Assembly: GCA_046328225.1 (NCBI GenBank) | Contig: JAXLWZ010000010.1 | Span: forward strand, 62,001-126,000 | DNA from: Amarobacillus sp046328225 | Lineage (GTDB): Bacteria > Chloroflexota > Dehalococcoidia > Tepidiformales > Tepidiformaceae | Reading direction: 5' to 3' | DNA: 64,000 bases | In this document: piece by piece, positions 43,550 through 52,018 of the stretch | Numbering within the stretch: the stretch's first letter is position 1 | How the letters are laid out: every line of letters begins with the position of its first letter | Notes under the pieces: generated by a model | What the model was told of the DNA's origin: nothing | Seen by the model: only the letters and a program-made list of their open reading frames with translations | Database searches by the model: none | Translations under genes and position numbers: made by a program

Positions 43550-44919
43550 CCAGCCCGCAGCGCACCTGGGGCGGCCGCTTCGAAGCCGGCATGGACGAAC
43601 TCACCCGTGACTACACCGCCGGCGTCGACCGCGACCTCTACGAGCACGACATCGCCGGCTCGGTGGCGCACGCGCGCATGCTCGGCAAGGCCGGCATCAT
43701 CCCCGCCGAGGACGCCGATGCGATCGTCGCCGGCCTCGCCGAAGTACTGGCCGATTTTCGCGCGCAAAAGGTCACCTGGCGCCCCGAGCTTGAGGACATC
43801 CACACCCACGTCGAGGCCCTCCTCCGCGAGAAAATCGGCGACGCCGCCGGCCGTCTCCACACCGCTCGCTCTCGCAACGACCAGGTCTCGCTGCTCAATC
43901 GCCTGCTCGTTCGCCAGTACTGCGACGAAGCCGTCGATGCCGCGGGCAAATTCATCGCCGTGCTCGCGGACCTCGGCGAGCGCCATGCCGCCGACCCCAT
44001 GCCCGGCTACACCCACGTCCAGCGAGCCCAGCCGATCACGCTCGGCCACCACCTGCTCGCCTATGGGGAGATGCTGCTTCGCGACCGTGCCCGCTTCGCC
44101 GATTGCCGCCGCCGCCTGAACATCCTGCCCCTCGGCTCCGGCGCGCTCGCCGGTTCGCCCTACCCCCTGGACCGCGAGATGGTCGCCCGCGAGCTCGCCT
44201 TCGATGGCGTCTCCCGCAACAGCCTCGACGCCACCGCCGACCGCGACTTTATCGCCGAATTCCTCGCCGCCTGCGCCATCACGCAGATGCACATCTCGCG
44301 CCTCGCCGAGGAAGTCGTCCTCTGGGCGAGCGCCGAGTTCGGCTTCGTGAAGCTTCCCGACGCCTTCGCCACCGGTTCGAGCATGATGCCCCAGAAGAAG
44401 AACGCCGACGTCGCCGAGCTCGCTCGGGGCCGCACCGGCCGCGTCTACGGCGAGCTTATGAACATGCTCGTGAACCTCAAGGGCCAGCCCCTCGCCTATA
44501 ACCGCGACCTCCAGGAAGACAAGGCGACCGTGCTCAACGCCGCCGCCGTCGTGCTGCCGACGCTGCGCATCTTCGCCGCCATGGTGCCCGCCCTCGCCTT
44601 CCAGCTCCCGCGCATGCGCCAGGCCGCCGGCGAGAACTTCTCCCTCGCCACCGACGTCGCCGATTACCTGGTTAAGAAGGGCATGCCCTTCCGGCAGGCC
44701 CACGAAGTCGTTGGCGGCCTCGTCCGTGCCTGCGAACAGCGCGGCTGCGAACTCAACGCGCTCCCCTTCGAGGTCTACGCCGCCGCGAGCCCGCTCTTCG
44801 ACCGCGACATCCTCGCCCTCGATGTCGATGCCGCCCTCGCCGCGCGCGATATCCCCGGCGGCACCGCCCCCGTTCGTGTCCGCGCCGCCGCAGCTGCCCT
44901 TCGCGCCGCCCTCGGCTAG
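43546..44919 (+). CDS. argH: Argininosuccinate lyase
   Basis: 457 aa, normal length. Final step of arginine synthesis: cleaves argininosuccinate to arginine and fumarate. RTWGGRFEAGMDELTRDYTA is the typical start; DIHTHVEALLREKIGDAAGR, TARSRNDQVSLLNRLLVRQY and the fumarase-family signature GSSMMPQKKNADVAELARG (about 278-296) with the catalytic serine are present; KGQPLAYNRDLQEDKATVLN follows. Overlaps the HAD gene by four bases. Confidence 0.97.
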   Translation: MTSPQRTWGGRFEAGMDELTRDYTAGVDRDLYEHDIAGSVAHARMLGKAGIIPAEDADAIVAGLAEVLADFRAQKVTWRPELEDIHTHVEALLREKIGDAAGRLHTARSRNDQVSLLNRLLVRQYCDEAVDAAGKFIAVLADLGERHAADPMPGYTHVQRAQPITLGHHLLAYGEMLLRDRARFADCRRRLNILPLGSGALAGSPYPLDREMVARELAFDGVSRNSLDATADRDFIAEFLAACAITQMHISRLAEEVVLWASAEFGFVKLPDAFATGSSMMPQKKNADVAELARGRTGRVYGELMNMLVNLKGQPLAYNRDLQEDKATVLNAAAVVLPTLRIFAAMVPALAFQLPRMRQAAGENFSLATDVADYLVKKGMPFRQAHEVVGGLVRACEQRGCELNALPFEVYAAASPLFDRDILALDVDAALAARDIPGGTAPVRVRAAAAALRAALG

Positions 44920-44981
44920 TCTGCCCCGCTTGCGAGAGCGCTGAAACGCCCGCCCCCACCCTCGCGCGCGACAATGCCTCC

Positions 44982-45691
44982 ATGCACCGCGAACCCGCTC
45001 CCGGCGCCGCGCCTCCCGGGCGGCTTCTCCCGAATGACCCGCCCGGGGCCAGAACGTCGCCGGCCGCCGTATCCAGTCCCTGGCCGATGGCTTCGGCGAA
45101 ACCTGGGACAAGCGCTTCTCGGTGCATCTCCGTCGCCAACCGAGCCCCTCCGAGGTCATGCGCACCTGGAAGGCCGAGTTCGGCAACTTCTGGCCCGAAG
45201 GCTCCCGCTTCACCGCGCCCGCGCGCGGCCTCCGCCCCGGAGAGCTCGCCGGCGTCGAGCTCGAAGGGCCCGCGGGCGGCGCCGTCTCCACCGGCGTTGC
45301 CGTCGATGCCGCCAGTCCCACCGAATTCACCCTTCGCACGCCGGAGGGGCACATGTTCGCGGGCTGGATCCGCTTCCGCACGCTCAAGGCCGATCCCGGC
45401 ACCGAGGCGCGAATCGAGATGCGTGTCCGGCCCAGCGACCCGCTTTACCAGCTCGGCCTCTGGCTCGGCGGCAATCGCGGCGAAGACCGCTTCTGGCAGC
45501 GCACGCTCACCGCTCTCGCCGCGCGCTTCGGCGAACGCGAGCCCGTCACCATTCGCCGCCGCCGTGTGAGCCGCGAGTTCGCCTGGCGCAACGCCGGGAA
45601 CGTCCGCCACAACGCCGGGCTGCGAACGACCGCCGCCCGTCTGCGAGCCGTCCCCGGGCACCTCTATCGCGTGTGGAGTGGGCGCTCGTGA
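44982..45691 (+). pseudogene. Hypothetical protein, DUF1990/SRPBCC-like, one frameshift
   Basis: The first about 22 codons from ATG 44982 (MHREPAPGAAPPGRLLPNDP) and the remainder, AGRRIQSLADGFGETWDKRF then VHLRRQPSPSEVMRTWKAEF onwards, lie in different frames; the change is near 45045-45052 in the run CCCGGGGCC. Total 710 bases, one short of a multiple of three. The body has FAGWIRFRTLKADPGTEARI and PLYQLGLWLGGNRGEDRFW, a beta-then-helix pattern loosely like SRPBCC/DUF1990 lipid-binding folds; no function assigned. The stop overlaps the next gene's GTG (GTGA). GACAAT (44970-44975) lies six bases before the ATG. Confidence 0.55.
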
Positions 45692-47139
45692 GCCCTCGCT
45701 GGGATGCCGTCGTCGTGGGCAGCGGTCCCAACGGCCTCGCGGCGGCCATCACCATCGCCCGCGCCGGCCGCTCCGTGCTCGTGCTCGAGGCGAAGGACCG
45801 TATCGGCGGCGGCTCCCGGACGGCGGAGGTCACGCTCCCCGGCTTCCACCACGACGTCTGTTCCGCCATACACCCCTTTGGCGTTGCCTCGCCCGTCTTT
45901 CGCGCCTTCGGCCTGGGGCGTTTCGGGCTCGAATGGGCCCACCCGGAGGTCCTGCTCGCACACCCGCTGGACGGCGGCCGCGCCGGTGTGATGGTCGCGA
46001 ACCTCGAGGAGACCGCTCGCGGCCTCGGCGCCGATGCCCGGGCGTACCGCGGCCTCATCGCCCCCCTTTCCCGCGACTGGCCCGCGCTCGTCCCCGATAT
46101 CCTCGGGCCCATCCTCCGCGTGCCGCGCCACCCGCTCGCGATGGCGCGCTTCGGCTTCGCGGCGATGCAGCCCGCGACATGGGTCGCCGGCCGCTTCGAA
46201 ACCGATGAGGCGCGCGCGCTCTTCGCCGGGCAATGCGCCCACGCCATGGTCCCGCTCGATTCGTTCCAGACGGCCTCATTCGGTCTCGTGCTCGCCGCAT
46301 CCGGGCACTCCGGCGGGTGGCCCGTGGCCAGGGGTGGTTCGCAGGCCATCGTCGATGCCCTCGCCGCCTGCCTTCGCTCCCACGGCGGCACGATCGAGTG
46401 CGGCCGCGAAGTCCGTTCGCTGGCCGACCTCCCACCCGCCCGCGCCTACGTCCTGGATGTCACCCCGAGGCAGCTGCTCGGCATCGCCGGCGATCGCCTT
46501 CGTGGCATCTACCGGCGCCAGCTCGAGGGCTATCGCTACGGTCCCGGCGTCTTCAAGGTCGATTACGCCCTCTCCGGCCCGATGCCGTGGACGAACGAAG
46601 CCGCCCGCCGCGCCGGCACCATCCACGTCGGCGGCACCTTCGAGGAGATCGCCGCCGCCGAGCACGAGGTCGGCCGTGGCCGCCACCCGGACCGTCCGTA
46701 CGTCCTCGCCGCCCAGCAGAGCGTCGCCGACCCCACGCGCGCTCCCGCCGGCCAGCACACCCTCTGGGCCTACTGCCACGTCCCCAACGGCTCCACCATC
46801 GATATGACCGAACGCATCGAGCGCCAGTTCGACCGCTTCGCCCCCGGCTGGCGGGACCTCGTGCTCGCGCGCTCCGTCATGGGTGCGCCGGACTACGAGC
46901 GCTACAACGCGAACGATGTCGGCGGTGATATCGGCGGCGGTGCCTCGAACGGCCTCCAGCTTCTCTTTCGCCCGGCCCCGCGCTGGAACCCGTATCGGAC
47001 GGCCATCCCGGGCGTGTACCTCTGCTCCGCTTCGACGCCCCCCGGCGGTGGGGTGCACGGCATGTGCGGCTACCATGCCGCCCGCGCCGCCCTTCGCCGG
47101 GAGCTGAAGCACCCGCACGCCCCTGCGCTGAATCTGTAG
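45688..47139 (+). CDS. FAD-dependent oxidoreductase of the phytoene desaturase-like family
   Basis: 483 aa. FAD-binding VVVGSGPNGLAAAITIARAG, LVLEAKDRIGGGSRTAEV and GFHHDVCSAIHPFG are the CrtI/NAD(P)-binding_8 pattern; the C-terminal GVYLCSASTPPGGGVHGMCG matches the carotenoid-desaturase-like ending. This subgroup (PYROXD2/all-trans-retinol saturase-like) is often not a true carotenoid enzyme, and no crtB is present, so substrate is open. The GTG at 45688 overlaps the preceding stop by four bases, pairing it with the DUF1990-like protein. Confidence 0.9.
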   Translation: MSPRWDAVVVGSGPNGLAAAITIARAGRSVLVLEAKDRIGGGSRTAEVTLPGFHHDVCSAIHPFGVASPVFRAFGLGRFGLEWAHPEVLLAHPLDGGRAGVMVANLEETARGLGADARAYRGLIAPLSRDWPALVPDILGPILRVPRHPLAMARFGFAAMQPATWVAGRFETDEARALFAGQCAHAMVPLDSFQTASFGLVLAASGHSGGWPVARGGSQAIVDALAACLRSHGGTIECGREVRSLADLPPARAYVLDVTPRQLLGIAGDRLRGIYRRQLEGYRYGPGVFKVDYALSGPMPWTNEAARRAGTIHVGGTFEEIAAAEHEVGRGRHPDRPYVLAAQQSVADPTRAPAGQHTLWAYCHVPNGSTIDMTERIERQFDRFAPGWRDLVLARSVMGAPDYERYNANDVGGDIGGGASNGLQLLFRPAPRWNPYRTAIPGVYLCSASTPPGGGVHGMCGYHAARAALRRELKHPHAPALNL

Positions 47140-47164
47140 AATCGCGCCCGAAAGCGGGGTTGGC

Positions 47165-47650
47165 GTGCCCGAGAGCGTCGATCAGTTCCCTGCGCTGCTT
47201 GCGATGGAGGCCGTGCCGCTCTTCCGCGACCTCGGCTACCGCTTCACCGCCGCCGGCGAAGGCTGGGCCGAGATCACCTTCGACGTCTCTCCCCGCACCC
47301 TCAACCTCTACGGCATCGTCCACGGCGGGGCCTGGCTCTTCCTCGCCGATTCGGCCATGGGTGGCGCACTCGGCACGGTCGCTCGCCCCGATGAGCGCGT
47401 CATCACCGCGCAGGCCGAGTTCCGCTGGCTCCGGCCGTTGCAGGGCGCGACCATCCGCGCCCGCGCTCGCGTCCTCCGCCGCGGCCGCACGCTCAGCCAC
47501 TGCGCCGTCGAGCTCTTCGACCCCGACGGCGTCGTCATCGGCGTCGGCAACGGGACCTACGTCATCCTCCCGCCCGAAACCGGCCGAAAGCGCCGCCGCA
47601 CACACGGCGAAGACTCCCCTGAGGAATCGCAGCCTTCGCTGCCGCTGTAG
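47165..47650 (+). CDS. PaaI-type hotdog thioesterase
   Basis: 161 aa. The hotdog helix and catalytic loop NLYGIVHGGAWLFLADSAMG is the PaaI-family signature (GIVHGG followed by an acidic residue), and ITAQAEFRWLRPLQGATIRA is the typical central strand. Hydrolyses acyl- or aryl-CoA thioesters. The last about 30 residues are charged and probably disordered. GTG start at 47165; TAGAAT at 47137-47142 overlaps the end of the upstream gene and may be its -10 box, leaving a 22-base leader. Confidence 0.93.
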   Translation: MPESVDQFPALLAMEAVPLFRDLGYRFTAAGEGWAEITFDVSPRTLNLYGIVHGGAWLFLADSAMGGALGTVARPDERVITAQAEFRWLRPLQGATIRARARVLRRGRTLSHCAVELFDPDGVVIGVGNGTYVILPPETGRKRRRTHGEDSPEESQPSLPL

Positions 47651-47651
47651 G

Positions 47652-47783
47652 TCAGGGAGTGGCCCGGCGCGCGCCGCCATCCATGTAAACGGCGCTCGCG
47701 AAGACGTAGCTGCACGTCTCCGAGGCGAGGAACGCCGCCACAGGCGATGCCCGCACCCCTTGCCGCCGCTCGCGGCCGCTGCT
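47652..47783 (-). pseudogene. Remnant C-terminus of an SDR oxidoreductase
   Basis: The minus strand reads VAAFLASETCSYVFASAVYM then DGGARRATP and stop, the exact C-terminal pattern of short-chain dehydrogenases (AFLAS...SYV.G...DGG). An in-frame stop (47784-47786) lies 44 codons upstream of the terminal stop, and no Rossmann N-terminus or YxxxK is found. Only about 40 codons survive, squeezed between the thioesterase and the next gene, so this is a truncated gene scar. Confidence 0.7.
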
Positions 47784-47796
47784 TCAATCGCGCGCG

Positions 47797-48171
47797 ATGG
47801 CCGCGAACACGCATCCCGTGCGAACGAACCCACGCCCTCCGTGGGTGCACCTCCTGGCCGCGGCCATCGTCGCCCTGGTGCTCAGCGCGGCCTATCTCGG
47901 CGCCATGCGCTTTGCCATCGAATACTCCAACCCCCACGGCCGTCACACGCACGACGAGCGCGACCTCGTCTACCTGTGGCTCCACCTGGGCCTGCTCGCC
48001 GCGGCGCTTATCGCCGGGTTCGCACTTGGCCGCTGGCTGCGCAGCGGGGGCACGGGGTACGCCGTCCTGCTCCTGGCCGTCCTCGCGACCGTGATGATCG
48101 CCGCCCAGCTCGGCAGTCACGAACTCGCGTGCTCCGGCCACGACGGCCTCATTCGCTACTGGACCTGCTGA
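47797..48171 (+). CDS. Hypothetical membrane protein
   Basis: 124 aa with three predicted membrane helices: LLAAAIVALVLSAAYLGAMR (about 19-38), LVYLWLHLGLLAAALIAGFAL and GYAVLLLAVLATVMIAAQLG. A histidine-rich loop (NPHGRHTHDERD) separates helices one and two and could bind metal. No family recognised. TTCAAT (47783-47788) is eight bases before the ATG, fitting a leaderless start. Confidence 0.7.
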   Translation: MAANTHPVRTNPRPPWVHLLAAAIVALVLSAAYLGAMRFAIEYSNPHGRHTHDERDLVYLWLHLGLLAAALIAGFALGRWLRSGGTGYAVLLLAVLATVMIAAQLGSHELACSGHDGLIRYWTC

Positions 48172-48277
48172 CCCGGCTCGAGCTGCGATTCGCTCGCAAG
48201 CTACAGGCCCGTGCGAAAAAGGACCCTGACCCGCCAACGGCCGTACCTTCGAGCCATCCCACGCGGAGGTCCCGCCA

Positions 48278-48430
48278 GTGTTGCCACTGCTGCTTCTTCT
48301 ACTGCTCCTTGTCCTCCTCTTCGGGGGCCTCGGCTTCTACGTCGCGAAGGTGTTCCTCGTCGTCGCCCTCGTGGCCCTGCTCGCCAGCCTCGTCATGGGC
48401 GGCGTCCAGTTCCGGGGTCACCGGCATTGA
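48278..48430 (+). CDS. Small hydrophobic membrane protein (50 aa)
   Basis: GTG at 48278 with GGAGG eight to twelve bases upstream encodes about 50 residues, almost all hydrophobic (PLLLLLLLLVLLFGGLGFYV, then AKVFLVVALVALLASLVMGG), ending QFRGHRH. It resembles the short lmo0937-like/YqaE-like single- or two-helix membrane proteins. Its stop shares bases with the TTG start of the next gene (TTGA at 48427-48430), which argues that it is translated and coupled. Too short to appear in most ORF scans. Confidence 0.7.
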   Translation: MLPLLLLLLLLVLLFGGLGFYVAKVFLVVALVALLASLVMGGVQFRGHRH

Positions 48431-48933
48431 CCTTGCGCGAGTTCGGCCAGCGGATCCACGTGCTCCACACTGCCGGCTCCGAGCCTGCCACCGCCACTCA
48501 CACGGGCGGCGGCGGGCTCTTTCGCCACTTCGCGCTGATCGCCTCCGAGTGGTTGGGAAGCCCGTGGGCCTTCGTCGGCGCCGTGTTGGTGGTCGTTGCC
48601 TGGGCCGCCCTCGGCCCCGTCTTCCGCTTCTCCTCGAACTGGCAGCTCGTCATCAACACGGGCACGACCATCGTCACCTTCCTCATGGTCTTCCTGGTCC
48701 AAAACACCCAGAACCGCGACACCCTCGCCATGAACCTCAAGCTCGATGAGCTCCTGCGCGGCACCCAGGGCGCCCGCACCACGCTCGTCCGCCTCGAAGA
48801 TCTCTCGGACGACGACCTCCACCGCCTCCGCGGCGAATTCCAGAAGCTCTCCGAGGAAGCCGGCGACGTCTTCGAATCCGCCACCTCCGACGTCGAAGGA
48901 GAACTGAAGGAACGCGGCCACGACCTCGGCTGA
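48427..48933 (+). CDS. Low-affinity iron permease-family protein
   Basis: 168 aa. Two membrane helices (WAFVGAVLVVVAWAALGPVF and WQLVINTGTTIVTFLMVFLV) and the conserved segment LVQNTQNRDTLAMNLKLDEL match the Fet4-like 'low affinity iron permease' family, whose bacterial members are small and of unproven transport function. The acidic C-terminal tail (DLSDDDLHRLRGEFQKLSEE) is typical. TTG start at 48427 is inferred from the 4-base overlap with the upstream small membrane protein; a longer frame back to 48211 is unsupported. The next gene is a Fur regulator. Confidence 0.8.
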   Translation: MTLREFGQRIHVLHTAGSEPATATHTGGGGLFRHFALIASEWLGSPWAFVGAVLVVVAWAALGPVFRFSSNWQLVINTGTTIVTFLMVFLVQNTQNRDTLAMNLKLDELLRGTQGARTTLVRLEDLSDDDLHRLRGEFQKLSEEAGDVFESATSDVEGELKERGHDLG

Positions 48934-48973
48934 CGCGCCCCCTCGTGGGGCGGACGTGTAGACTTACACCCGG

Positions 48974-49408
48974 ATGACTTGCGAGGACGAGGCCGCCGAC
49001 CTGCTCCGGCGCGCGGGACATAAGATGACCCCCCAGCGGCTCATGATCGTGCGCGTGCTCCGCCATGCGCAGGGCCACCTCAGCGCGGCCCAGATCGCCG
49101 CCCAGGTCCGCGACGTCTACCCCTTCGTCGATGTCAGCACCGTGTACCGCACGCTCGACGTCCTCAAGCGCATGAAGCTCGCCACCGCCACCGATATGGG
49201 CGCGGGCGACGTCCTCTTCGAATGGGCGCCGGAGGAGCCGCACCACCACCTCATCTGTTCGAGCTGCGGCGAAGTCCAGCTCCTCGACCATTCCTACCTC
49301 GCCTGCCTCAGCAGCCGCATCGATACCGAGTTCGGCTTCGAACCAGATCTCCATCACTTCGCGATCTTCGGCCTCTGCCGCGACTGCCGCGCGGAGCCCG
49401 GCGAATGA
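48974..49408 (+). CDS. Fur-family metalloregulator
   Basis: 144 aa. Winged-helix part: KMTPQRLMIVRVLRHAQGHL, SAAQIAAQVRDVYPFVDVST, VYRTLDVLKRM. Metal-binding part: HHHLICSSCGE with the HHH and first CxxC, and GLCRDC with the second CxxC, a structural zinc site. Could be Fur, Zur or PerR; residues do not decide. Stop overlaps the glcD ATG (ATGA), so it is co-translated with glycolate oxidase genes. TAGACT (48959-48964) lies nine bases before the ATG. Confidence 0.94.
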   Translation: MTCEDEAADLLRRAGHKMTPQRLMIVRVLRHAQGHLSAAQIAAQVRDVYPFVDVSTVYRTLDVLKRMKLATATDMGAGDVLFEWAPEEPHHHLICSSCGEVQLLDHSYLACLSSRIDTEFGFEPDLHHFAIFGLCRDCRAEPGE

Positions 49409-50853
49409 CCACCCGCCGCGAGCTCGTCACCCGTCTCGCCGCCATTTGCGGCGCCCCGAACGTCGTCTGGCGCCGCGAAGACCTGCTCGTCTACGAATAC
49501 GACGGCACGATCGAGCGCAGGCAGCCGTACGCCGTCGTCTTCCCCGCTGATGTCTCCGAAACCGCCGCCGTCGTGCGCCTCTGCAACGGACTCGGGATGC
49601 CCGTCACCCCGCGCGGCGCCGGCACCGGCCTCTCGGGGGGCTCCGTCCCCACGCGGCGAGGCGTCGTCATCGGCACCAGCCGCATGCGCCGCATCCTTGA
49701 AATCGACCCCGTGAACCGCATCGCCGTCGTCGAGCCGGGCCTCCCGAACATCCAGCTCTCCGAGGCGGCCGCCGCCCACGGCCTCTTCTATGCGCCGGAC
49801 CCGAGCAGCCAGAAGGCCTGCACCATTGGCGGCAACGTCGCCGAAAACGCCGGCGGCCCCCACTGCCTCGCGCTCGGCGTCACCCAGAATCACGTGCTCG
49901 GGCTCGAAGTGGTCACGGCCGCGGGCGATATCACCTGGCTCGGCGGGCGCGTGCCCGATGCCTTCGGCTACGACCTCCGCGGTGCCTTCATCGGCAGCGA
50001 AGGCACCCTCGGCATCGTCACGAAAGTCGTGTGCCGCCTCCTGCCCCTGCCCGCGAGCGTCGTCACCCTGCTCGCCATCTTCGATACCGTGCAGGAGGCG
50101 AGCGCCACCGTCTCCGCCATCATCGCCGCCGGCATGATTCCCGCCGCCATGGAGATGATGGACCGCCTGACCCTCCAGGCCGCCGAGGCCGGCCTCCGCT
50201 GCGGCTATCCCGCCGACGCCGGCGCCGTCCTCCTGCTCGAACTCGATGGCCTCCCCGAAGTCGTCGGTCCGCAGGCTTCGCGCGCCCGCGCCGAATGCCT
50301 TGAACGCGGCGCCACCGAAGTCCGCGAGGCCCGCTCGGCCGGCGAACGCGAACTGCTCTGGAAGGGCCGCAAAGGCGCCATCGGCGCGCTCGGCTGGATC
50401 GCCCCCAATTACTACATCCTCGATGGCGTCGTCCCCCGCTCGAAGCTCGTCGAGGTGATGGCGAGCGTCTCGGCCATCAGCGATGCGCACGGCCTCCAGT
50501 GCGCGAACGTCTTCCACGCCGGCGACGGCAACCTCCACCCGCTCATCCTCTTCGATGAGCGCGTGCCCGGCGCGAAGGACCGCGTGCTCGCCGCCGGGGC
50601 CGAGATCATGCGCGCCTGCGTCGATGCCGGCGGCTCGCTTAGCGGCGAACACGGCATCGGCTACGAAAAGCAGCGCTTCATGCCCTGGCTCTACTCCGAA
50701 CTCGACCTCGAACACATGGGCCGCATCCGCGCCGTCTTCGGCAACGAAGGCGACTTCAACCCCTGCAAGCTCCTGCCCGCCGGCACCGGCTGCGGCGAAA
50801 TGGCACACCAGGAACACGCCCTCCGCGCCGCCGGGCCCGACGCCTATGTCTGA
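49405..50853 (+). CDS. glcD: Glycolate oxidase FAD subunit
   Basis: 482 aa FAD-linked oxidase. VVFPADVSETAAVVRLCNGL, then PVTPRGAGTGLSGGSVPTRR binds FAD pyrophosphate; CTIGGNVAENAGGPHCLALG and FIGSEGTLGIVTKV complete the PCMH domain; FHAGDGNLHPLILFDERVPG and GSLSGEHGIGYEKQRFM are the C-terminal hallmark with catalytic histidines. Oxidises glycolate or lactate-type 2-hydroxy acids. ATG at 49405 overlaps the fur stop. Confidence 0.95.
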   Translation: MTTRRELVTRLAAICGAPNVVWRREDLLVYEYDGTIERRQPYAVVFPADVSETAAVVRLCNGLGMPVTPRGAGTGLSGGSVPTRRGVVIGTSRMRRILEIDPVNRIAVVEPGLPNIQLSEAAAAHGLFYAPDPSSQKACTIGGNVAENAGGPHCLALGVTQNHVLGLEVVTAAGDITWLGGRVPDAFGYDLRGAFIGSEGTLGIVTKVVCRLLPLPASVVTLLAIFDTVQEASATVSAIIAAGMIPAAMEMMDRLTLQAAEAGLRCGYPADAGAVLLLELDGLPEVVGPQASRARAECLERGATEVREARSAGERELLWKGRKGAIGALGWIAPNYYILDGVVPRSKLVEVMASVSAISDAHGLQCANVFHAGDGNLHPLILFDERVPGAKDRVLAAGAEIMRACVDAGGSLSGEHGIGYEKQRFMPWLYSELDLEHMGRIRAVFGNEGDFNPCKLLPAGTGCGEMAHQEHALRAAGPDAYV

Positions 50854-52018
50854 TGTCGAAAGCGTCCTCGTCTCCGGCCATGCTCCCGAGTCCGTCCTCG
50901 TCCCGCGGTCGCTCGACGAGCTGCGCGCGCTCGTCACGGCCCCCGACCGGCTGACGTTCGTGCCCTCCGGCGGCCGCACCGCGCTCGACCTGGGCGACGC
51001 TCCCGCGCGGCCGTTCGCCCTGCTCGACCTCCGCCAGGCCCTCCGTGGCGAACTCGACCACCAGTCCGACGATCTCACCCTCGTCGCCCCCGCCGGCACG
51101 ACGCTCGCCGAAATTGACGCCGCTCTCCGGCCCTCGGGCCAATTCCTCCCGCTGGACCCGCCGCTCGCGCCTTCGGCCACCATCGGCGGCGTCGTCGCGG
51201 CGGGCGCCGGTGGCCCCCTTCGCAGCCGCTACGGCCTCCCCCGCGACGCCGTCATCGGCATGACCATCCTCCGCGCCGATGGCGAACTCGTCCGCGCCGG
51301 CGGCCGCGTCGTGAAGAACGTCACGGGCTACGACATGATGCGGCTCTGGTGCGGCTCCTTCGGCACCCTGGGCATCATCACCAGCGTCGCCCTTCGCGTC
51401 CTCCCCCGCCCCGATACCGTCGACCTCACCGCGGACCTCGCCGGGGACTCCCCCGCCGCGCTCGCCGCGACCCTCGCCGCCGCCGACATTCGCCCCGAGC
51501 TCCTCGACGTCATCGAAGCCGGGGGCCACACGACGGCGCTCCTGCGTGTGCACGCCCTCGCCGCCGATGCCGCCATCCGCGCGACGCCATCCCTCCATTG
51601 GAAGCCCGCTCCAGCCGGCCTGTACGAATCCGCCCGGGACCTCGGCGCGGGCCCGGATACCGCCTTCGCCATCCGCATCGCCGCGCTCCCTTCCCATGCG
51701 GAGGGCCTGCTCGCGTCGCTGCGTGAGCACAACCCAACAGCGATGGTCGCCCGCCCGATGGTTGGCTCGATCCGCGCGGCCTGGTCCGCGTCCGATCTTC
51801 CGCCGCTGCGCACCGTCGCCCCGGCCGTCGAGGCGCTCCGCACGCAGGTTCGCGGCGAAGGCGGTTCCGTGCTCGTCGAGCGCATGCCCCATACCTTCCG
51901 TGGCGGCCTGGATGCCTGGGGCGAACCGCCTCCCTCGTTCGACCTCATGCGCCGCACGAAGGATGCCTACGACCCCGAAGGCCGCTTCAGCGCCGGGAGG
52001 TTCATCGGTGGCATCTAG
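50846..52018 (+). CDS. glcE: Glycolate oxidase FAD-binding subunit
   Basis: 390 aa. Second, shorter FAD-binding protein: VPRSLDELRALV, FVPSGGRTALDLG, PPLAPSATIGGVVAAGAGGP, VRAGGRVVKNVTGYDMMRLW and GSFGTLGIITSVALRVLP are typical of GlcE. It overlaps glcD by eight bases and glcF by eleven, so the three subunits are tightly coupled and should form a membrane-associated complex passing electrons to quinone through GlcF. Confidence 0.94.
   Translation: MSDVESVLVSGHAPESVLVPRSLDELRALVTAPDRLTFVPSGGRTALDLGDAPARPFALLDLRQALRGELDHQSDDLTLVAPAGTTLAEIDAALRPSGQFLPLDPPLAPSATIGGVVAAGAGGPLRSRYGLPRDAVIGMTILRADGELVRAGGRVVKNVTGYDMMRLWCGSFGTLGIITSVALRVLPRPDTVDLTADLAGDSPAALAATLAAADIRPELLDVIEAGGHTTALLRVHALAADAAIRATPSLHWKPAPAGLYESARDLGAGPDTAFAIRIAALPSHAEGLLASLREHNPTAMVARPMVGSIRAAWSASDLPPLRTVAPAVEALRTQVRGEGGSVLVERMPHTFRGGLDAWGEPPPSFDLMRRTKDAYDPEGRFSAGRFIGGI

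Noticed and set aside
43114..45402. 762-aa open frame antisense to the HAD and argH genes
   Set aside because: Low-complexity Gly/Glu/Ala-rich product fully opposite real genes; a codon-bias shadow.
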